Below, in pieces: positions 53,940 through 63,885 of a DNA stretch of 64,000 nucleotides; position 1 is the stretch's first letter, and every line of letters starts with the position of its first letter. Both the position numbers and the translations under genes were made by a program. Source of the DNA: Sphingobacterium athyrii (GTDB lineage Bacteria > Bacteroidota > Bacteroidia > Sphingobacteriales > Sphingobacteriaceae); assembly GCF_003071065.1 (NCBI RefSeq), contig NZ_QCXX01000003.1, positions 574,687-638,686 on the forward strand. The letters are read 5' to 3'. Under the pieces are notes generated by a model, which saw only the letters and a program-made list of their open reading frames with translations, had not been told where the DNA came from and searched no databases.

Positions 53940-54677
53940 GTGGCGGAGAGTTTAGTTATTATTCCAACATATAATGAAAAGGAAAATATTGAAAAAATCA
54001 TTCGTAAAGTTTTTTCCTTATCACATGCATTTGATATTCTGATTGTTGATGACGGATCGCCTGATGGAACGGCAGATATCGTAAAGCGTTTACAATTAAT
54101 TGAATTTCAGGACCGTTTATTTATAGAGGAACGGAAAGGGAAATTAGGTTTGGGAACTGCTTATATCCATGGATTTAAATGGGGGCTCGCAAGGGAACAT
54201 TATCAGTACATCTTTGAAATGGATGCGGATTTTAGCCACAACCCTGAAGATTTAGTCCGATTGAGACAAGCCTGCGTGGATGGTGCCGATATGAGTATCG
54301 GCTCCCGCTATATTAAAGGTGTAAATGTTGTCAACTGGCCTATGAGCAGGGTATTGATGTCATATTTTGCATCAGTATATGTCCGTTTTATTACTGGAAT
54401 TAAAGTTCAGGATGCTACAGCTGGTTTTGTCTGTTTCACGCGGGAGGTACTGAAGACTATTCCTTTGGACAAGATTAAATTTGTTGGCTATGCTTTCCAA
54501 ATTGAGATGAAATTTACGGCCATTCAATATGGGTTTAATGTTGTGGAGGTGCCTATCATATTTACCGATAGGACCGAGGGCACATCTAAAATGAGTACAA
54601 GTATCTTCAAGGAAGCTTTTTTTGGTGTGATCCAGCTTAAACTGGGAAGTATCGGAAAAAGTTATAAGAGAAATTAA
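53940..54677 (+). CDS. Polyprenol-phosphate mannosyltransferase (DPM1-like GT2)
   Basis: 245 residues, start GTG at 53940. A GT2 family transferase: SLVIIPTYNEKENIEKIIRK, LIVDDGSPDGTADIVKRL, FEMDADFSHNPEDLVRL (DxD motif) and MSIGSRYIKGVNVVNWP. The DPM1-like signature H-N-P-E-D and ...TSKMSTSIFKEAFFGVIQL at the C-terminal amphipathic end suggest a polyprenol-P-mannose synthase without membrane anchor. Bacterial homologues supply sugar to protein or lipid glycosylation. It starts on a new transcript with ruvB 12 bp downstream. Confidence 0.9.
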   Translation: MAESLVIIPTYNEKENIEKIIRKVFSLSHAFDILIVDDGSPDGTADIVKRLQLIEFQDRLFIEERKGKLGLGTAYIHGFKWGLAREHYQYIFEMDADFSHNPEDLVRLRQACVDGADMSIGSRYIKGVNVVNWPMSRVLMSYFASVYVRFITGIKVQDATAGFVCFTREVLKTIPLDKIKFVGYAFQIEMKFTAIQYGFNVVEVPIIFTDRTEGTSKMSTSIFKEAFFGVIQLKLGSIGKSYKRN

Positions 54678-54689
54678 TATTATTGGTCA

Positions 54690-55712
54690 ATGAATGAGAA
54701 TTTAGATCCAAACCCCGAACGTTTGAGCAATACCGATCGCGATATCGAACGGGCATTGCGCCCCCAGGCTTTTGAAGATTTTACGGGACAGGCAAAAATA
54801 TTGGAGAATCTAAATATTTTTGTGAAAGCTGCGCGACTGCGCGGAGAAGCGTTGGATCATGTATTGTTGCATGGGCCTCCGGGACTAGGTAAAACAACAC
54901 TATCCCACATCATCGCAAATGAAATGGGTGTAGGTATAAAAATCACCTCCGGCCCAGTCTTGGATAAGCCCGGAGACCTTGCCGGGCTGTTGACAAATCT
55001 GGAGGAGGGGGATGTGCTCTTTATCGATGAAATCCATCGTTTAAGCCCCTTGGTTGAGGAGTATCTCTATTCGGCAATGGAGGATTTCAAAATTGACATC
55101 ATGCTGGAGACGGGACCAAATGCCCGCTCTGTTCAGATTTCATTGAATCCTTTTACCCTAATTGGTGCAACAACCCGTTCAGGCCTCCTGACAGCTCCGC
55201 TACGCGCACGGTTTGGCATCAATTCACGGCTTCAATATTATGATGCAAAATTATTGACCACGATCGTACTCCGTTCTGCACACATTCTGAATACGCCGAT
55301 CTCTGACGAAGGAGCGTACGAAATTGCACGCAGGAGTAGGGGAACCCCACGGATTGCAAATGCTTTGTTGCGCCGGACACGAGACTTTGCCCAGATCAAA
55401 GGAAATGGAAGCATTGATCAGGAAATAGCGAAATATGCACTTCATGCGCTTAATGTCGATGAAAATGGTTTAGATGAAATGGACAATAAAATCTTGACCA
55501 CAATTATTGATAAATTCAAAGGTGGTCCCGTTGGTCTTAAAACTGTTGCCACTGCAGTAGGAGAAGATGAAGGTACAATAGAAGAGGTATATGAACCTTT
55601 TCTGATCCAGGAAGGTTACATCATGCGCACCTCCAGAGGACGTGAATGTACAGAAGCTGCATATAAGCACCTCGGCCGCACACATAATCCAAAAGGAAAC
55701 ACGTTATTTTAA
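54690..55712 (+). CDS. ruvB: Holliday junction branch migration helicase RuvB
   Basis: 340 residues, typical. N-terminal [20 protein letters not shown], Walker [21 protein letters not shown], Walker [21 protein letters not shown], sensor [21 protein letters not shown], arginine finger region [19 protein letters not shown] and the C-terminal winged helix [18 protein letters not shown]. It works with RuvA and RuvC at Holliday junctions; ruvA and ruvC are not adjacent. It is in an operon with the glycosyltransferase upstream. Confidence 0.98.
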   Translation: MNENLDPNPERLSNTDRDIERALRPQAFEDFTGQAKILENLNIFVKAARLRGEALDHVLLHGPPGLGKTTLSHIIANEMGVGIKITSGPVLDKPGDLAGLLTNLEEGDVLFIDEIHRLSPLVEEYLYSAMEDFKIDIMLETGPNARSVQISLNPFTLIGATTRSGLLTAPLRARFGINSRLQYYDAKLLTTIVLRSAHILNTPISDEGAYEIARRSRGTPRIANALLRRTRDFAQIKGNGSIDQEIAKYALHALNVDENGLDEMDNKILTTIIDKFKGGPVGLKTVATAVGEDEGTIEEVYEPFLIQEGYIMRTSRGRECTEAAYKHLGRTHNPKGNTLF

Positions 55713-55739
55713 TTACTAAGCTTAAAAATACCCTTCCAA

Positions 55740-56279
55740 TCAGTTACTTTGAAGGATTCGCTTCGTACGGCTCAGCAATGCCGGGCTTGGTTTTATCTTC
55801 TGAAAATAACTGATCTGAGCAAAAAGCTCCTCTTTTATCCAAGTATGTTTCTTGCTCAGATTATTTAAAATATCCAAACAATTGACCAGCACAGCTACGG
55901 GACATTGTTGGTCAATCAGCCATTGAAAAGCATATTCAATAAGCGCTTCTTCAGTCTTTTTATCAAGATAGTAGCTTTTATTCTTTTTTGATGTTAAGTA
56001 CATCAATATTTTACTATAACTCCTAAGGCAACTCCAGTTTTTTTGTTTTTTCAGATTCTCAAAGAATTGTGGCAACAACCCTTGAAGCAGAGCCGTGTCC
56101 TTTAAAACAATTGTCTCAAACACCCAGGCAGCACGAAAAGACAGTGTTTTATCCTTCTCCAGCGAAATGTTGAGCAAATCCTGAAGGCTAATACCAGCAA
56201 GCATATCCAAAGAAAAATCCGTTACCTCAAACGATCTTAAGGTAACGGACAAAAACTTTATTTTTTCATGATAGGTCAT
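55740..56279 (-). CDS. HEAT-like repeat protein, 179 residues
   Basis: An all-helical, soluble sequence. Regularly spaced helix pairs (e.g. LLNISLEKDKTLSFRAAWVF, SYSKILMYLTSKKNKSYYLD, VLVNCLDILNNLSKKHTWIK) suggest ARM/HEAT-type repeats. No signal or catalytic motif. The gene is 7 bp after the S9 peptidase gene in the same direction and likely translated with it; the family is common in Bacteroidota with unknown role. Confidence 0.7.
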   Translation of the reverse strand: MTYHEKIKFLSVTLRSFEVTDFSLDMLAGISLQDLLNISLEKDKTLSFRAAWVFETIVLKDTALLQGLLPQFFENLKKQKNWSCLRSYSKILMYLTSKKNKSYYLDKKTEEALIEYAFQWLIDQQCPVAVLVNCLDILNNLSKKHTWIKEELFAQISYFQKIKPSPALLSRTKRILQSN

Positions 56280-56286
56280 AAACCTG

Positions 56287-58776
56287 TTATTTTAGCGGCT
56301 TCTCTCGATTCATTTCGGTCATATCAACTTCGTTCATTTTGGAATCTCCCAAAAGGTATTGACTAAAATAATCACCCATCTTCCAGAAGAAATACTCTGT
56401 CATATCGCCGAATCCATGCCTTTGTCCCGGTAAGAGCAAGAAGTCGAACCGTTTATTTGCTTTGATCAATGCATCGACCATCCGAATTGAGTTTGCCGGA
56501 TGAACGTTGTTGTCAATATCGCCAGTAGCGATCAAGAGTCGTCCTTTTAGGTTTTTGGCTAATTCCGTGTTCTTGTTGATCTGATATGAAAACGTCGTAT
56601 CACCTTTTGCCGAAACCTTTTCTGTTACACCATGGTGGCGTTCGCTCCACCAGCGGTTGTAGATCTGATTTTCGTGGTTGCCCGCTCCCGATACGGCAAC
56701 TTTAAAAAAGTCGGGATAAACAAGCATTGCCGCTGTCGACATAAATCCGCCTCCGGAGTGTCCTGTAATGCCTACACGATTGATGTCAATAAACTTATAA
56801 CGGTCTGCGAGTTGCTCTGCCGTCGCCTTTTTATCTTCCAATCCATAATCCCGCAGATTGCCATAACCATAGGTATGGTACCATTGTGAACGGGATGGAT
56901 GTCCGCCGCGATTTCCAACAGTAACCACAATAAAGCCAAATTGGGCTAATCGGTCTATCCGGTCCATGCTCCGTCCAAAAGATTTATTCACAGCTTCTGT
57001 CTGCGGTCCCGGATAGACATATTCTACAATAGGGTAGGTTCTTGTACTATCAAAGTCAAAAGGCTTATACATGACACCATAGAGATCTGTGGTACCGTCG
57101 CCAGCCTTTACTTTAAACGGCTCAGGGAATTTATAACCTGCAGCAAATAACAGCGACAAATCTGCTTTTTCAAGCGTCATAATCTTCTGTCCGTTGCCAT
57201 TTAATAATACAGATTCGGGTGTTGTATTTACTCTTGAAGAATTGTTTACAAAATATTTGGACGATTCACTCATCTCGATCTGATGATCAAAATTACCCGG
57301 ATTCAGCAGTTTAATTCCATTTCCGTTTAGATTGACACTATAATGGTGAAGGTAATAGGGATCCTCATTTTTCTCACGACCAGATGCAGTAAAAAATAAG
57401 GTCTGAGTGGTCGGATCTAACCCCGTAATTTCCTCACAGTGAAAGCTTCCCTTAGTAATTTGGTTTATAAATTTACCATTGGTGTCATAGCGATAATAAT
57501 GACCCCACCCGTCTCTTTCGGACCAATGAACCAATTGTTTTCCATTTTCGAGCAATAGAGGCTTTTGAACATCCAGATATACATTGGAACGTTCCTGAAT
57601 AATGGGATTTACTGTTCCGTTCACATTTACCTTTAACAGATCTATTCTTTTTAAATCACGGCTGGAACGGGAAATATAGAATTCTTCGTTATTACCCAGC
57701 CAGTAATTAATGTAGTAATCTTCTTTGTATGAATTTCTGTCTGGTGTTTTGGTCCAGCTGGAAATGGTCTGATTTTTAAAAGCTGCGATATTTATTCTGC
57801 GCGGAGCCTTTGTTGCTGCCTCAAAGATATAGAATTCAGTCTCGGTTGAGTCAACCTCACCCGGCATCTGGTATTTATATGTCTCCAGGGTAGGTCGGGA
57901 AGAACCCACATTATTGATCACCCACAAAGGTCGCAACGATCTATTGTCTTTTCTTGTCAGCGTAAAATAGCGACCATCAGGTGACCAGCTTATCCATACA
58001 CGTTTGCGTTTCGTTTCATTATCTTTATCCTTTTCGTCACCCGTAGTGGTACTATATTCATCGCCGCCCCAAGCATAGTATTGTACCCCGTCTTTTGTAA
58101 TCTGGTGTTCGACAATAGTGCTATCTTTCTCATTTTTGACTGCTTTCAGATAATTGGCTTTGTCCATCCAATACAGATTAAAGTCTTTGGCAAAATACAC
58201 CGTATTGGTATCCGGGGAGAAACTTGCCCAGGACAGGGGAGTTTTTACTTTCGTAGAATCACTAATTTCAGATACTATCTTTGATGCGAAATCATATTCC
58301 AAATAGAAGAGTTTCTTTTTTGTCGTATCGGATTTATTTTTAAGTTTTTCGATCTCATCTTTGGACTTTACAGTATCTTTCGTGCTTTGAATCTGAAATC
58401 TGATTTTTTTTTCATCTTTCGTAAATCTTAAACCCTGTAATTCTAGATGTTGGGCATCAACAGGATTTTTGACAATTTTAGTAATTTGAGCAGCGAGATG
58501 CTCACTATCAAAAAGAGTCTCTTTCTTTTTGAGTGCTGGGTTTACGATATACCAATTTTTCCCTTGTGGGCTGGCATAGTCATACCAAAAACGATCCGAA
58601 AAATTGATCCAGTTTGGCTTAATGGTCGTAGAGAAAATCATTTTCTTTAATTTCTCCGGCGAAAATTTGGCAGCCAACTGATAATTCGGTTTTACCGGAG
58701 GCTTTTCAATCTGTTGTGCAGCACCAAAGTAAGGCAATAGACTAGCTGCAAAGATAAAATAGAACTTATGCATCAA
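56287..58776 (-). CDS. S9 family peptidase, DPP IV-like
   Basis: 829 residues. A signal peptide (FIFAASLLPYFGAAQQ) is followed by a large beta-propeller (strands such as KTPLSWASFSPDTNTVYFAK, VWISWSPDGRYFTLTRKDN) and a C-terminal alpha/beta-hydrolase of ~250 residues: the nucleophile in GITGHSGGGFMSTAAML, the Asp in LIATGDIDNNVHPANSI and the His in LLPGQRHGFGDMTEYFF. Periplasmic dipeptidyl-peptidase IV-like proteases cleave X-Pro dipeptides. It sits upstream of the HEAT-like protein on the same strand. Confidence 0.93.
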   Translation of the reverse strand: MMHKFYFIFAASLLPYFGAAQQIEKPPVKPNYQLAAKFSPEKLKKMIFSTTIKPNWINFSDRFWYDYASPQGKNWYIVNPALKKKETLFDSEHLAAQITKIVKNPVDAQHLELQGLRFTKDEKKIRFQIQSTKDTVKSKDEIEKLKNKSDTTKKKLFYLEYDFASKIVSEISDSTKVKTPLSWASFSPDTNTVYFAKDFNLYWMDKANYLKAVKNEKDSTIVEHQITKDGVQYYAWGGDEYSTTTGDEKDKDNETKRKRVWISWSPDGRYFTLTRKDNRSLRPLWVINNVGSSRPTLETYKYQMPGEVDSTETEFYIFEAATKAPRRINIAAFKNQTISSWTKTPDRNSYKEDYYINYWLGNNEEFYISRSSRDLKRIDLLKVNVNGTVNPIIQERSNVYLDVQKPLLLENGKQLVHWSERDGWGHYYRYDTNGKFINQITKGSFHCEEITGLDPTTQTLFFTASGREKNEDPYYLHHYSVNLNGNGIKLLNPGNFDHQIEMSESSKYFVNNSSRVNTTPESVLLNGNGQKIMTLEKADLSLLFAAGYKFPEPFKVKAGDGTTDLYGVMYKPFDFDSTRTYPIVEYVYPGPQTEAVNKSFGRSMDRIDRLAQFGFIVVTVGNRGGHPSRSQWYHTYGYGNLRDYGLEDKKATAEQLADRYKFIDINRVGITGHSGGGFMSTAAMLVYPDFFKVAVSGAGNHENQIYNRWWSERHHGVTEKVSAKGDTTFSYQINKNTELAKNLKGRLLIATGDIDNNVHPANSIRMVDALIKANKRFDFLLLPGQRHGFGDMTEYFFWKMGDYFSQYLLGDSKMNEVDMTEMNREKPLK

Positions 58777-58862
58777 ATAAATATAGATAATTGTGTAATC
58801 TTGGTTTTGGTCGCTAAAATATTCATTATTACACAGTCAAAAGAATGATTCGTGTAATAATC

Positions 58863-60293
58863 CTATGATGGATAGAAGTTTTCATTAAAGTTTACCAAAA
58901 AAAGTTCCTGCGTAGCCCGGGTAACACCAGTATATAGCCAGCGAAGAAATTCAAGATCCAACATTTCATCATTGAGATATCCCTGATCAACGAAAACAAT
59001 GGGCCATTGTCCCCCTTGTGCTTTGTGACAAGTGATTGCGAAAGCAAATTTGATCTGCAATGCATTGTAATAAGGATCTTTCTTAATAGCTTCAAGTCGA
59101 TCCTTTTTATCCAGGATATCCGCATAATCCATCCCGATCTCTTCGTATAGGTTTTTCTGGCTTTCATACGAAAGGTTAGGTCCTTCTGTATAGAGACTGT
59201 CTAAAATAACGCGACAGGTGATGGGTTCTATTTCATCAAAATCCATAAATTCCAGCGTAACATCAGCAAACCTGTAACCATGCTGTTCGTGGATATTACT
59301 CACTTTCCTGACTTTGGCCATATCGCCGTTTGCAATAAAACCATCGCCCATGTTGTTTTCCTGCAGCCAAAAGTAATTGTTCTTTACCACCATGATATAG
59401 TCGCCGCCGGTCAACTCCTCATCCCTAAAAAGGATTCTGTTGCGAATGTTCTGATTATATAGGTTTGCCGAACGGTTTGAACGGCATATGATCATGGTGT
59501 TCTCTACACCATATTTATCATATGCATAATTTATACCTTCAATCAATCGTTCACCAGTCATACGATAAAGGTCTTTAAATCCTTTTGTTATGAACTTAGG
59601 AAACGGGAAATCAAGCTGTCCTTCCTCAGCGGATATAATCTCATTACGTATTTTAGTCGCATTGTACAATATGCCCGAATCCTGGGACTGCCTAACCACG
59701 GTAGTCAATTCATAAGGATAGACACAGAGGTGAAATTCATGTTCGAGATAGCCGGGATTTAATGCCGGACTGTCCAGTAGACCAACAGGCGGCAATTGGG
59801 CAGTATCTCCCACAAAAAGCAAGCTACAATTCTTGCCGGATTGCACATAACGAATCAGATCATCCAAAAGACTTTTTGAAAACATATTTACCGCTTCATT
59901 GGAGATCATTGAAGCTTCGTCAACAATAAAAAGAGTATCTTCATGTAAATTTTCCGCAAGCGTAAAGTCCATTTGAAAAGAAATGGCAGACTTTTTCCGG
60001 TAAATCTTCTTGTGGATGGTTAAAGCTTTTCGTCCCGAATAGTAACTCATCACTTTAGCGGCCCTACCTGTCGGAGCGAGGAGTACGGCCCGTTTCTTCA
60101 ATGCGGGAAGCACTTTGACCAATGCAGCAATTAGTGTTGTTTTACCAGTACCAGCATAACCTTTGAGAACAAAACAGGACTGCCTGTCAAAAGCGAGCAG
60201 AAACTCTTCCAATAACTCGAATGCTTCCAGCTGCTGTGCAGTTGGTTGCCAGGGAAATTGTTGTATTAGCAGATTTTTGATGAACACGCCCAA
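58863..60293 (-). CDS. RecD-like AAA/UvrD-type DNA helicase
   Basis: 476 residues. N-terminal FPWQPTAQQLEAFELLEEFL, Walker A LKGYAGTGKTTLIAALVKVL, then LLAPTGRAAKVMSYYSGRKA (motif Ia), LFIVDEASMISNEAVNMF (Walker B, D-E-A), and C-terminal FAFAITCHKAQGGQWPIVFV with LEFLRWLYTGVTRATQELFL, the UvrD_C_2 tail of RecD helicases. Length is about half that of RecD2 (~740), and no RecB/RecC partner is adjacent. It probably works as a stand-alone 5'-3' helicase in repair. The C terminus overlaps no other gene. Confidence 0.9.
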   Translation of the reverse strand: MGVFIKNLLIQQFPWQPTAQQLEAFELLEEFLLAFDRQSCFVLKGYAGTGKTTLIAALVKVLPALKKRAVLLAPTGRAAKVMSYYSGRKALTIHKKIYRKKSAISFQMDFTLAENLHEDTLFIVDEASMISNEAVNMFSKSLLDDLIRYVQSGKNCSLLFVGDTAQLPPVGLLDSPALNPGYLEHEFHLCVYPYELTTVVRQSQDSGILYNATKIRNEIISAEEGQLDFPFPKFITKGFKDLYRMTGERLIEGINYAYDKYGVENTMIICRSNRSANLYNQNIRNRILFRDEELTGGDYIMVVKNNYFWLQENNMGDGFIANGDMAKVRKVSNIHEQHGYRFADVTLEFMDFDEIEPITCRVILDSLYTEGPNLSYESQKNLYEEIGMDYADILDKKDRLEAIKKDPYYNALQIKFAFAITCHKAQGGQWPIVFVDQGYLNDEMLDLEFLRWLYTGVTRATQELFLVNFNENFYPS

Positions 60294-60372
60294 AGTTATT
60301 TAAAAGGTTTGTCTTATCCTCTAGAAAAAGCTATTTTTGCTTTAACAAGTTTTTATTTTTACAATTCAGCGA

Positions 60373-61170
60373 ATGAATTATATTTCAAAACAATTTAACA
60401 TTCATTACTTACCTGAGTATAACCTTTTGGTAAAAGCTGGCTTCCAGAAAGATGTGTTAGCGGTAGTCGATAAGAAGTCAGTAGCACCGATATTGATCGA
60501 GTATCCCTCAGAGGAGCCAATTTTAGATGCAACAAGAATAATGAGTCTACCGTTTCGATTCGTTCGGATTGTGATCCCACACCAGAGTTTTACATTTATA
60601 CCCAAAGAGGTTTTTCAGAAGGATAATATTGCACAATACCTGCAATTTTTGGGCACTTCAGATCTTGAGAATACATTTATTTACTATTTAGATAACCTTG
60701 GTTTAGTAGCTTTATATCAGTTCGATAAACTTCTTTTAAATCGTTGGCGCAGATTATTTCCTGACGCTGTGATCCTTCCTGAATTTGCCGTTGTATTGGA
60801 CCGTGCTCAGGAGCGTATATCCATCAGAGGAACTGCGTTGGGATTACATTTTGTAGCTGACAACATGGTTGACTTTTATCTATTCAAGAATGGGGGTTTT
60901 CAGCTTTATAACAGTTTTGAAATTCATAACCTTGATGATATCAGCTATTACGTCTTGAATATATTGACACAGTTCAGTCTGGGTGATTCCATCGATAAGA
61001 TTCTTCTTTCCGGTGAAGTTCCAAATGATTCTTATTATAAACGGATTGCATCCTATGCGGGTGACATCGAAGTTTTGGAGCTAAAAACAAAAGTGGTCTT
61101 GGCGGATCAAGAGATCGAAAGCAGCTTAACACCTTACAACATACTATTTGATTCAATATTATGCGAATAA
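60373..61170 (+). CDS. DUF3822 family protein
   Basis: 265 residues, soluble. No catalytic motif; ASKHA-like layout is possible (VLAVVDKKSVAPILIEYPSE at the start, DLENTFIYYLDNLGLVALYQ, HFVADNMVDFYLFKNGGFQL, SLGDSIDKILLSGEVPNDSY). DUF3822 proteins regularly precede rsmD in Bacteroidota, which fits here: its 3' end overlaps the rsmD start by 10 bp. Function unknown. Confidence 0.88.
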   Translation: MNYISKQFNIHYLPEYNLLVKAGFQKDVLAVVDKKSVAPILIEYPSEEPILDATRIMSLPFRFVRIVIPHQSFTFIPKEVFQKDNIAQYLQFLGTSDLENTFIYYLDNLGLVALYQFDKLLLNRWRRLFPDAVILPEFAVVLDRAQERISIRGTALGLHFVADNMVDFYLFKNGGFQLYNSFEIHNLDDISYYVLNILTQFSLGDSIDKILLSGEVPNDSYYKRIASYAGDIEVLELKTKVVLADQEIESSLTPYNILFDSILCE

Positions 61171-61700
61171 TAGGAGGTAGAATAGGTGGCTTAAGGCTGA
61201 ACCCGCCGACCAATTTACCGGTCAGGCCGACCACAGATATTGCTAAGGAAGCATTGTTTAATATTTTGCAGAATCGTCTGGAATTTGATGGGCTCCATTG
61301 CCTTGATCTTTTCGCGGGCACTGGAAATATTAGTTTTGAACTAGCCTCGCGCGAAGTGAAACAGGTAGATTCTATTGATCTGCATTTTAAATGTGTACAA
61401 TATATTACCGAGACTGCAAAAAAAATGAAACTTGAACAGATCAAAGCAAAGAAAGCAGATGTCTTTAAGTTTATTAGCAGCTGTAAAAATACGTATGACC
61501 TAATTTTCGCAGATCCACCTTACGATATTCCAAAACTGCCCCAATTGCCAAAATTGATCTTCGATCACAATCTATTGAATGACAACGGGCTTCTTATTGT
61601 AGAACATCCTTCTACAAGGCAGATGGAGGAACACCCGAATTTTATAGAAACCAGAAAATACGGTTATTCATCTTTTTCATTTTACACAAATCCTCAATAG
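61161..61700 (+). CDS. rsmD: 16S rRNA (guanine(966)-N2)-methyltransferase RsmD
   Basis: 179 residues. The start MRIIGGRIGGLRLNPP and RPTTDIAKEALFNIL are RsmD hallmarks, followed by SAM-binding HCLDLFAGTGNISFELASRE and the catalytic DLIFADPPYDIP (DPPY). It methylates G966 of 16S rRNA in the 30S subunit. It overlaps DUF3822 upstream and is followed by coaD after 1 bp, a normal Bacteroidota gene order. Confidence 0.97.
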   Translation: MRIIGGRIGGLRLNPPTNLPVRPTTDIAKEALFNILQNRLEFDGLHCLDLFAGTGNISFELASREVKQVDSIDLHFKCVQYITETAKKMKLEQIKAKKADVFKFISSCKNTYDLIFADPPYDIPKLPQLPKLIFDHNLLNDNGLLIVEHPSTRQMEEHPNFIETRKYGYSSFSFYTNPQ

Positions 61701-61701
61701 T

Positions 61702-62187
61702 ATGAAAATTGCTGTTTTTCCGGGCTCGTTTGACCCCTTTACTTCAGCTCATCAAGATCTGGTTGAAAGAGCCCTGCCACTATTTGATAAAATCATTATT
61801 GCAGTAGGTTATAATGCGAACAAAAAAGGCATGTTGGACCATGAGGAGCGTGTCAATTGCATACAGCATCTTTTTAAGGGTGCTCAAGCGATAGAAGTGG
61901 TAAAGTATAGTGGTCTGACCGTAGATTTCTGCCAGAAAGTCGGTGCGAAATTTATATTACGCGGTTTACGAAACACGGGAGATTTCGAGTTTGAAAATGC
62001 GATAGCTCAAAACAACCTGTTACTAAACCCCACGATCGAAAGCTATTTTTTGATGAGCAGATCCGGGAAGGCCCACATATCGTCAACTATCGTACGGGAT
62101 ATCTGGTTTAACGGGGGAGATGTTAGCGCAATGGTACCAACAGAGGTCCTTAGCCTATTGAACGAGAAGAGACCGGCAAACCTCTGA
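61702..62187 (+). CDS. coaD: Phosphopantetheine adenylyltransferase
   Basis: 161 residues. Nucleotidyltransferase motifs: MKIAVFPGSFDPFTSAHQDL (the T/H-x-G-H motif appears as T-S-A-H) and the C-terminal AHISSTIVRDIWFNGGD (I-S-S-T-x-x-R). Also LRGLRNTGDFEFENAIAQNN, which binds the pantetheine arm. It makes dephospho-CoA from ATP and 4'-phosphopantetheine. It closes the DUF3822-rsmD-coaD operon before the terminator at 62217. Confidence 0.97.
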   Translation: MKIAVFPGSFDPFTSAHQDLVERALPLFDKIIIAVGYNANKKGMLDHEERVNCIQHLFKGAQAIEVVKYSGLTVDFCQKVGAKFILRGLRNTGDFEFENAIAQNNLLLNPTIESYFLMSRSGKAHISSTIVRDIWFNGGDVSAMVPTEVLSLLNEKRPANL

Positions 62188-62216
62188 TTGTTCTATTTAC
62201 AACAATAAAACATAGA

Positions 62217-62256
62217 AAATATCCTGACAAAATAATATTTTGTCAGGATATTTTTT
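62217..62256. terminator. Terminator after coaD
   Basis: AAAATATCCTGACAAAAT and its complement form a perfect stem of about 16 bp around a very short loop, with T-run TTTTTT on the + strand. Confidence 0.95.
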
Positions 62257-62417
62257 GCATTGAATTACAGAGGTTTAATACCCTAAATATAAAGAATTAA
62301 TTCATAAAAAATCCAGTTATCAAACCTTTTACGGCCAAACTGACCAAATAATATTCTGAATAGCACTGAATTTTATTTTAAAAACCTCTATACCAACAAA
62401 TTAAAACCAAACACGCA

Positions 62418-63380
62418 TTAATTTTCTTCCCATGTGCTAGCTATATTTAGCAAGGACATTTCTTCAGTGGACAACTTTATTTTGGTCGCTTTAGTTAGTT
62501 CCTCAAGTTGTTGTAGGGAAGTGGCACTGACAATAGGTGCAGCGACTGAAGGTCGATGAAGAATCCACGCAAGTGCGATTGTTGACATAGCGACCTGTTG
62601 ATTGTGGGCTACCTGGGCTATGGCGTCCAGAATACGAAGTCCACGGTTATCAAACCGACCTTTTAAGGCATCCGATCTCTTCACATCTTTAATATCCGCC
62701 ACCGACCTATATTTTCCAGAAAGAAATCCGCTTGCAAGGGAATAGTACGTGATTACACCCAAGTGATTTTCAACCGCGAGTTGCTCATAATCTTTCTCAT
62801 ATTTTGAACGGTCGTATAAATTATATTCGGGCTGGATGGCTACATAGGCAGGGAGACCATTCTTCTCCGCGACAACCAATGACTCCTTTAGGCGCTCAGG
62901 ACTTAAATTAGACGCTCCGATCCATTTTATCTTACCAGCATGCACCAGTTGCTGATAAGCCTCCAAGGTTTCATCTATGGCCGTTGAAAGGTCATCGTGA
63001 TGCGACTGATAGAGATCTATTGTATCTACTTTCAATCGCATAAGTGATTCGTCAACAGATTTGATAATATGTTCTTTTTTCAAATTGGGCTTGTCATTAC
63101 CGGCATGACGTCCGCCCACCTTCGTCGCAATCTGAATTTTATCCCGCACATCCCGTTTACTGATCCATTTACCTATAATGGACTCGGACTCTGATCCAGT
63201 GTGGCCTGGTACCCAATGAGAGTAGTTATTGGATGTATCTATAAAACTAAAGCCCATATCGACGAACGCGTCCAAAAGAGCAAACGACTGTTGCTCATCT
63301 ACAGTCCAGCCAAATACATTCCCGCCGAAAACGATCGGTTTGAATTCAATTTCACTATTTCCTAACTTTACCTTTTCCAT
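62418..63380 (-). CDS. Aldo/keto reductase
   Basis: 320 residues. AKR landmarks: FKPIVFGGNVFGWTVDEQQS, DMGFSFIDTSNNYSHWVPGH (Asp and Tyr of the tetrad), RDKIQIATKVGGRH (Lys), DTIDLYQSHHDD (His), IKWIGASNLSPERLKESL and AWILHRPSVAAPIVSATSLQ for NADPH binding. It is a YakC/Tas-like oxidoreductase of unknown substrate. Single gene, 60-70 codons from other units. Confidence 0.92.
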   Translation of the reverse strand: MEKVKLGNSEIEFKPIVFGGNVFGWTVDEQQSFALLDAFVDMGFSFIDTSNNYSHWVPGHTGSESESIIGKWISKRDVRDKIQIATKVGGRHAGNDKPNLKKEHIIKSVDESLMRLKVDTIDLYQSHHDDLSTAIDETLEAYQQLVHAGKIKWIGASNLSPERLKESLVVAEKNGLPAYVAIQPEYNLYDRSKYEKDYEQLAVENHLGVITYYSLASGFLSGKYRSVADIKDVKRSDALKGRFDNRGLRILDAIAQVAHNQQVAMSTIALAWILHRPSVAAPIVSATSLQQLEELTKATKIKLSTEEMSLLNIASTWEEN

Positions 63381-63512
63381 GATTTGCCTAATATTTCCAG
63401 CTTAAAATTAAGAAAAAAATGCTAGTTAAGCCTTTGAAGCGGTATTACAAATAGTTTTATAAAAAATTTCTAATTCATTTTCAGGCAGTTTAGGAAAAGA
63501 AGTAGCAGATCG

Positions 63513-63543
63513 TTTGGAAAAATAAAAACTTTCCTTACTTTTG
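63513..63543 (+). promoter_or_regulatory. Promoter of tRNA-Leu
   Basis: TTTG at 63513-63516, 19 nt, TACTTTTG at 63536-63543: an exact match to the Bacteroidota housekeeping consensus, ending 19 bp before the tRNA. Confidence 0.85.
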
Positions 63544-63562
63544 CATCATCCCAAACGGATAT

Positions 63563-63642
63563 GCCCGGATGGCGGAATTGGTAGACGCGCTGGTCTCAAA
63601 CACCAGTGGGAAACCGTGCCGGTTCGACTCCGGCTCCGGGTA
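63563..63642 (+). tRNA. tRNA-Leu (anticodon CAA)
   Basis: Acceptor GCCCGGA pairs with TCCGGGT, discriminator A. Anticodon stem CTGGT/ACCAG holds loop CTCAAAC with anticodon CAA; a short variable arm (TGGGAAACCGT) and T arm GCCGGTTCGACTCCGGC follow. The ending lacks an encoded CCA. Confidence 0.97.
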
Positions 63643-63643
63643 C

Positions 63644-63684
63644 AAAAAGGGTCTTAGCATTACACATGATAAGGCCCTTTTTAA
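63644..63684 (+). terminator. Terminator of tRNA-Leu
   Basis: AAAAAGGGTCTTA and TAAGGCCCTTTTT form a 13-bp stem (one G-T) with a 13-nt loop ending in T's, starting right after the tRNA. Confidence 0.85.
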
Positions 63685-63885
63685 GTAAAATGCCCTTTTG
63701 GGAACATAGAACCACTCCTTGACATGGGTGATTTAGTAAACAAGCCGAAAAATTTGTAGACATTTTGTAGACAAGAATTTCGGTCATAGATAAACCTATA
63801 TCATCACCCAGACACATGTTCAAAATTTAGGATGAGTTTCAAAACCTCTGGACTAAGCGAAACAGCAATAACTAAGAAGAATAGG

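Noticed and set aside
63596..63823. Minus-strand open frame of 75 codons overlapping tRNA-Leu
   Set aside because: Its C-terminal part (GAGVEPARFPTG) is the antisense of the tRNA, a known false-protein pattern, and the rest has no protein character.
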